A DNA stretch of 64,000 nt from Paracentrotus lividus. Lineage: Eukaryota; Echinodermata; Echinoidea; Camarodonta; Echinidae. The translations under genes were made by a program, and so were the position numbers. Below are positions 59,720-64,000 of the stretch, piece by piece; the stretch's first letter is position 1; every line of letters starts with the position of its first letter. Location of the stretch: assembly GCA_940671915.1 (NCBI GenBank), contig CALNVZ010003426.1, positions 28,453,276 through 28,517,275 on the forward strand. Reading direction: 5' to 3'. The notes under the pieces were generated by a model that did no database searches, was not told the origin of the DNA, and saw only the letters and a list, made by a program, of their open reading frames with translations.

Positions 59720-60165
59720 GGTGCCGGGATCCAGAGGGGTGGGGGCCCGACAATGGCTCTTCTTCCCCTCCCCCTCCAGCAAAAAAAAAACTAGAATAAA
59801 GAATAAAAAAAAAAAAGTCGAATGCTAAAAAATCGACTGAGCGAAGGTTGGTTGGGCCGAGAATTAAGACCCTCGCAAACACTCTACCCCAATATGAACT
59901 ATTACTTGTGAAAAATATACATGAAATGGAACCTTTGAATGGCCTGAAGGATCAAAATATAAAAAATCTAACACTACGCCCCCTTCGCTTCGGCCTTGTC
60001 GCCTGACGTAAAGAAAAAAAAAAATTGAGGCTGTACCTTCCTATTACTCGCCCGATCTAAGCCGCCATAAAAAATCATTGTGCTGGTGTACTCAAAACCA
60101 TCTTAATAATTCCGACAATTTTGTGCAGCCCCCCCCCCCTGTATAAGCGAATCCTGGCATCCCGT
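59720..60165. mobile_element. Element L-like, diverged copy
   Basis: GTGCCGGGATCCAGAGGGGT then a G-rich run at the left; C9 TGTATAAGCG and AATCCTGGCATCCCGTCCACTG at the right. The layout is as in 42079-42412, with A-runs and GAGCGAAGG inside. The ends are worn. Confidence 0.5.
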
Positions 60166-63100
60166 CCACTGATTTCCCCTCCAGATGGCGTTTAACCCGT
60201 ATGGGCCTATGATCTAGATAATTGAACTTTCTGTATTATCGCGCACGCCACCCCAGATGGCCCAAATTCATTATCCCCCGTTATGGACACCGCACCTTGA
60301 TTAAACCTTTATTTTACCTAAGTTATTTAACACTCACAAACTAAGGAAATAAAACTTTCCTTGGGCTCCAATAATCCTGGATCTTTAAATAGTGAGGCAG
60401 TCGTCTAACCAAAATAAAGTGAAGTGCCTAATCTGGTCTATTATATATACTTAGGAAGGGCGCCCAATTCATTTTTAACTGGGGACGGGGGGAGGGGGGA
60501 GTAAGGGGAAACATTGGAAGCGATTGCCAAATTTACCGGAAACTGTGCAGGAACCCAATTCGATAAGATACTAGAGTCGGGGTAACGCAACCGCTTGATC
60601 TAATCTTAAGGGGTACGCCTAGGCTCATTTACCCACCACGAATGTGCAGAGGAGTAGAACAATGAGATTTATGTGGACTTTAAGCTCCCGGGGCACTTGC
60701 ACCCTGTCTCGTAGTTAATAGTTACTGTGAGTAAATCCACAAAGAGTATCAAAGCAGACATGCCAGAAGGCCGCCAAATATAATTATGTTCTAAGATAAA
60801 CTATGTTTATTCTCTTGAGGAATCACCGCTTATATCTCTCACGAGCACGTAGAGCTAAAGGAGTATCCGCCTTGCTATTTAACGGTTTACACAGTGGTGA
60901 AACCAACTACGATTTCAACCCCATATTGCAATTAAGAGCAATTTATCATTTTGAATGTCTTCAAAACCAAACCTTAGAGGAACCTTATAAAAAGCCACAC
61001 GTGACGGAGGTCCGCCGACGAGAACTGCGTAATGACCCGATTGCCATAGAAGGTATTACCACTCTGCCTATCTGGCGAGCCAGTGGTACCTTTGGATAAG
61101 AACATCCCGGTTGCTTGTATGAATATAAGATATTTGTAACTCAACATAAACTAAACATACTCTCATGCTTTTATAAATCAAAATTGTCTAAATCCCTAAT
61201 AATATCTTACATTGTTAGATTACAAGGCACCCACTACTGCAACCATAAATTATTTTTTGACTATTTTTTTTATTATCCCAATATAAGTCTACACCTCTTG
61301 GAACTTTTCTCGTTTACATTTCCTGTGTCGTTCAAATAAACACAACCATTGAACGAACATAGCTCTTATACAAATGATTCCTTATTAATTATTCATTTAA
61401 ACACCAATCCCTTAGCCATTATATCATGTTAATTCTTTAAATAAGGATGCCTACAACTAAATCAATGATCCTGTGCCACCAGAAGTTACTTACTATGGTT
61501 GTACAGATGGAACAACCCAACATTTAGATGACAATAGAATAACAAATTTTCCCTGCTGCAATCCCACAACTTTGACATTTTACACATTCTTAGTGATGCC
61601 ATTGAATATGCTGGTTCGTTCCATTTCATCCTCCTTGTGGATTGATGTTTCATCAGGATTTTTCTATGAAATCGACAAGCGAAAAAAACTAATCTAATTG
61701 TTTTAAGCATGCATAATATTTTGGCTGCCACTTTGCATGACGCATCAAGTTATTCTTGTACTTTGGGCCATCTGGTCATGTGTGACAAGAGTTATAAAAA
61801 CAAAACAGGATTTGGCATTAGGGAGACCGTCGGTAATGTGAGCGATTACAAAATTCACATTTTCGGTGCCAACGAAAATAATTGTTAATTGAAAGTACTC
61901 CACACATTCCATTAATTGTTTGGTCTGTAGAATTTATGGCCCTATATATTGGCTAAAAACCTGAGGCACATAAAACTTGAAAACATTGTAAACACTAATT
62001 AACTAACTAGAAGTGTAAATAATAATGCAAGACTCATTTGTATGTAACAATCCTACCGATTATACGGTAGATAGAGTTGTTACACTCATAAATAACGTGC
62101 AGATAAATTATAAACTATATAAACATACGGGTCCAAAAAACCTAGGTAATTTGTTAAAATGTGTAAATCTCGATGATACTAAAGTGACCAAATCTTAATT
62201 CGTTTCAACTTTCTTAGTGAAAGCCTCATATGGTATCTAGGTATAACAGCTTATCGATCAAAGTCAGACCTCAGTGAGCAAATGACTTAAATATTAAGTT
62301 ATTTTGAATAATAGAAAATATCTTAAATAATTAACCAACCTTGAAAAATCCGAAACGAAATTACAGTTTAACATGTTGTCATGTAAAATTGACGTATGTA
62401 TAGTTAACTATCGACATGAAGGTAAGAGAGGTTGTTTGATAATAACAAACCTACCCCAAAATCGGTGATTTTACACGTAAAATCAAATGTAGCAAAGCCA
62501 TTAGGTCGAGGAAAACAATTACAGTAAGGCCCATTGGAGCTCAAAGTGGTATATTTAGTGACTATATGCAGGGTAGTACTATATTTAACAACAATACCAG
62601 ACACCTTATCATCATGTTGCCTTCAATATGTTGTGAAGAACTATTCATAATATACTTATAAATTTAAGTCTCTAAAATAATCAACTTATTAATCATATCG
62701 TTACAAAAATGGTTTGTTGATTTAGACTTTATTCCAACTAACAATAGTTAACAAGAAGAACCTTCACGACCGGCAGTTCATCAACAGCTTATAGGTAGGC
62801 TGTATATATAAGATGCCAGTTAGCACGAACTCTCTTGTTCCAACTTAGCGCACTGAGAACTGTAACAACTGACCCGTGTAACTTCCATACCCGGTCTCCC
62901 CTACTGCAACATGTGGCTTGTACAATGTGGAAACATCTTAGGGGAAAACAAATGTCCAATACAGTAAATACTACTCACCGAGCAAAAGTTCATAAGAATA
63001 CGCATATGCTTCGTAATGACTAGACAGCCATAAGTCTCTGTAACCCCGGATAAGTCCAAGTCCGTATGTACACCGACGGGCACCTCCAAAAAAAGACCGA

Positions 63101-63921
63101 CGACTTTGAAAGCAGAAGAATGGCAGGAAGAAACCTTGATATAGGAAAAAAAAAAAAAAAAAAAACTACAAACAGTTAAAATATTTAATTACACACAACC
63201 CTAAAAAAATTTAGTATATATTTAATTTGGATTTAATGTAGTGTAACCACAGCTCTAAGATACTTTTTGTTGGTTCTCCCCCAAATTGTGTCTTAAGAAT
63301 TCTGTAAATTGAAATCATCATGATCCAAAATAAACATAAAATAACATAAATTCATTGATGACTGTATAAACACAGCTGACAAATATTTACTTGAATTATT
63401 GGAAACGTGACTTGCAGAAAGAAAGCAAGTCCATTTTTGGTCATTAAGATGTAAGTGCGAATGAACTTTTCTCATGAATACAAAGAATTGAATTGGCCAG
63501 GATAGCTAGAAGGTAACTGAACCCCTTAATTTTTATAATTTATTTTCTAGGAATTTCACAGAATTATGGTAGGCCTACAGCAATACAGTTTCCACATTTT
63601 AGAAGACCCCTAAAACAAAATAGGCAATGTTTTAATCTCCTCAGTTATTTGCGAGCAGAGTCAGACAATTGATCTTTTTTTGCATCACAGATGTAGGGTA
63701 ATCAAATAATTGGAAAAAATAGTGAAATTCATGGATTCCTGTCACATACTGATCCTGTTTAATGATGTGAAGTGACAGCAGTGAAATTATTCACCCAGTC
63801 TTTCATTATTCTCCCCAAACTGAGATTCTGTATGTAAATTGCAAAAATGATTAAGCCTGAAAAATGAGGACGTACTCTACATTTGCATTACTGCTAACCG
63901 TAAACAAGCTAGCCAGTCAGA
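60166..63921. other. No gene recognised
   Basis: A 98-codon plus-strand open frame at 60803-61099 has no recognisable motif. TATATATAAG at 62803 could be a TATA box, but nothing downstream supports a gene. An A-run of about 20 lies at 63149. Confidence 0.35.
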
Positions 63922-64000
63922 AATAATTGTCCCGTCATTATGACCTTGTCTTCTTTGAAGCATGAACATTTAATCATGGGTTTTATGATACGATTTGGAA
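63922..64000. repeat. Start of another copy of palindromic element F
   Basis: GTCCCGTCATTATGA followed by TTTGAAGCATGAACATTTAA and TCATGGG matches the left arm at 36610-36660 in the same orientation; the window ends inside it. Confidence 0.6.

Noticed and set aside
62803-63023. TATA box and short transcript
   Set aside because: TATATATAAG alone in AT-rich DNA; no downstream open frame or partner signal.

Overview
The window reads as AT-rich invertebrate deuterostome DNA, most likely an echinoderm such as a sea urchin. This is inference from a multi-exon Ca-binding-EGF/SEA/Sushi gene with phase 1-1 modules, very many short inverted-repeat transposons, non-LTR retrotransposon debris and frequent TAGGCCTA-type words. 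No bacterial gene, CRISPR array or functional RNA gene was found.

Host gene. One large minus-strand gene occupies about 16.98-44.85 kb, and probably continues upstream to about 52.6 kb. Sixteen exons from 44852 down to 16982 can be joined with canonical splice sites and perfectly matching phases (2387 coding bases, 795 residues, open at the 5' end). The order is SEA domain 1, three EGF domains, two Ser/Thr/Pro-rich mucin-like segments, a six-cysteine Sushi domain, EGF, SEA domain 2 with a GSVV self-cleavage motif, EGF, one membrane helix and a tyrosine-rich cytoplasmic tail ending in a stop codon. The last part (EGF-SEA-EGF-TM-tail) has the layout of membrane mucins of the MUC3/MUC13/MUC17 type. 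Five further EGF-type exons lie at 48.0-52.6 kb; four carry apparent single-base indels, so they are either unpolished assembly or decaying exons. The first exon, signal peptide and promoter were not found.

Repeats by region. 0-2 kb: two LINE remnants. 2.4-3.1 kb: a transposon with iterated ends. 4.4-7.6 kb: a small non-autonomous LTR element, minus orientation, its 3' LTR split by another transposon whose empty site is visible in the 5' LTR. 7.8-8.6 kb: two inverted-repeat elements. 10 kb: a GGACAATTACCCC minisatellite. 12.5 kb: a tRNA-derived SINE whose 3' tail matches that of the LINE at 2 kb. 15-16 kb: a tandem duplication and a LINE fragment. 17-52 kb: the introns of the host gene are packed with inverted-repeat elements, several nested (B in A, D in C, B in G). 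Five families (D, E, G, J, K) end in TTAA and three (A, B, C) sit in TA. Family D carries long G-run/C-run hairpins at both ends.

53-64 kb has few recognisable repeats and no gene that I can defend; a degraded chitin-binding-like segment at 54.6 kb is the best candidate. The last 80 bases enter another copy of the large palindromic element at 36.6-37.4 kb.
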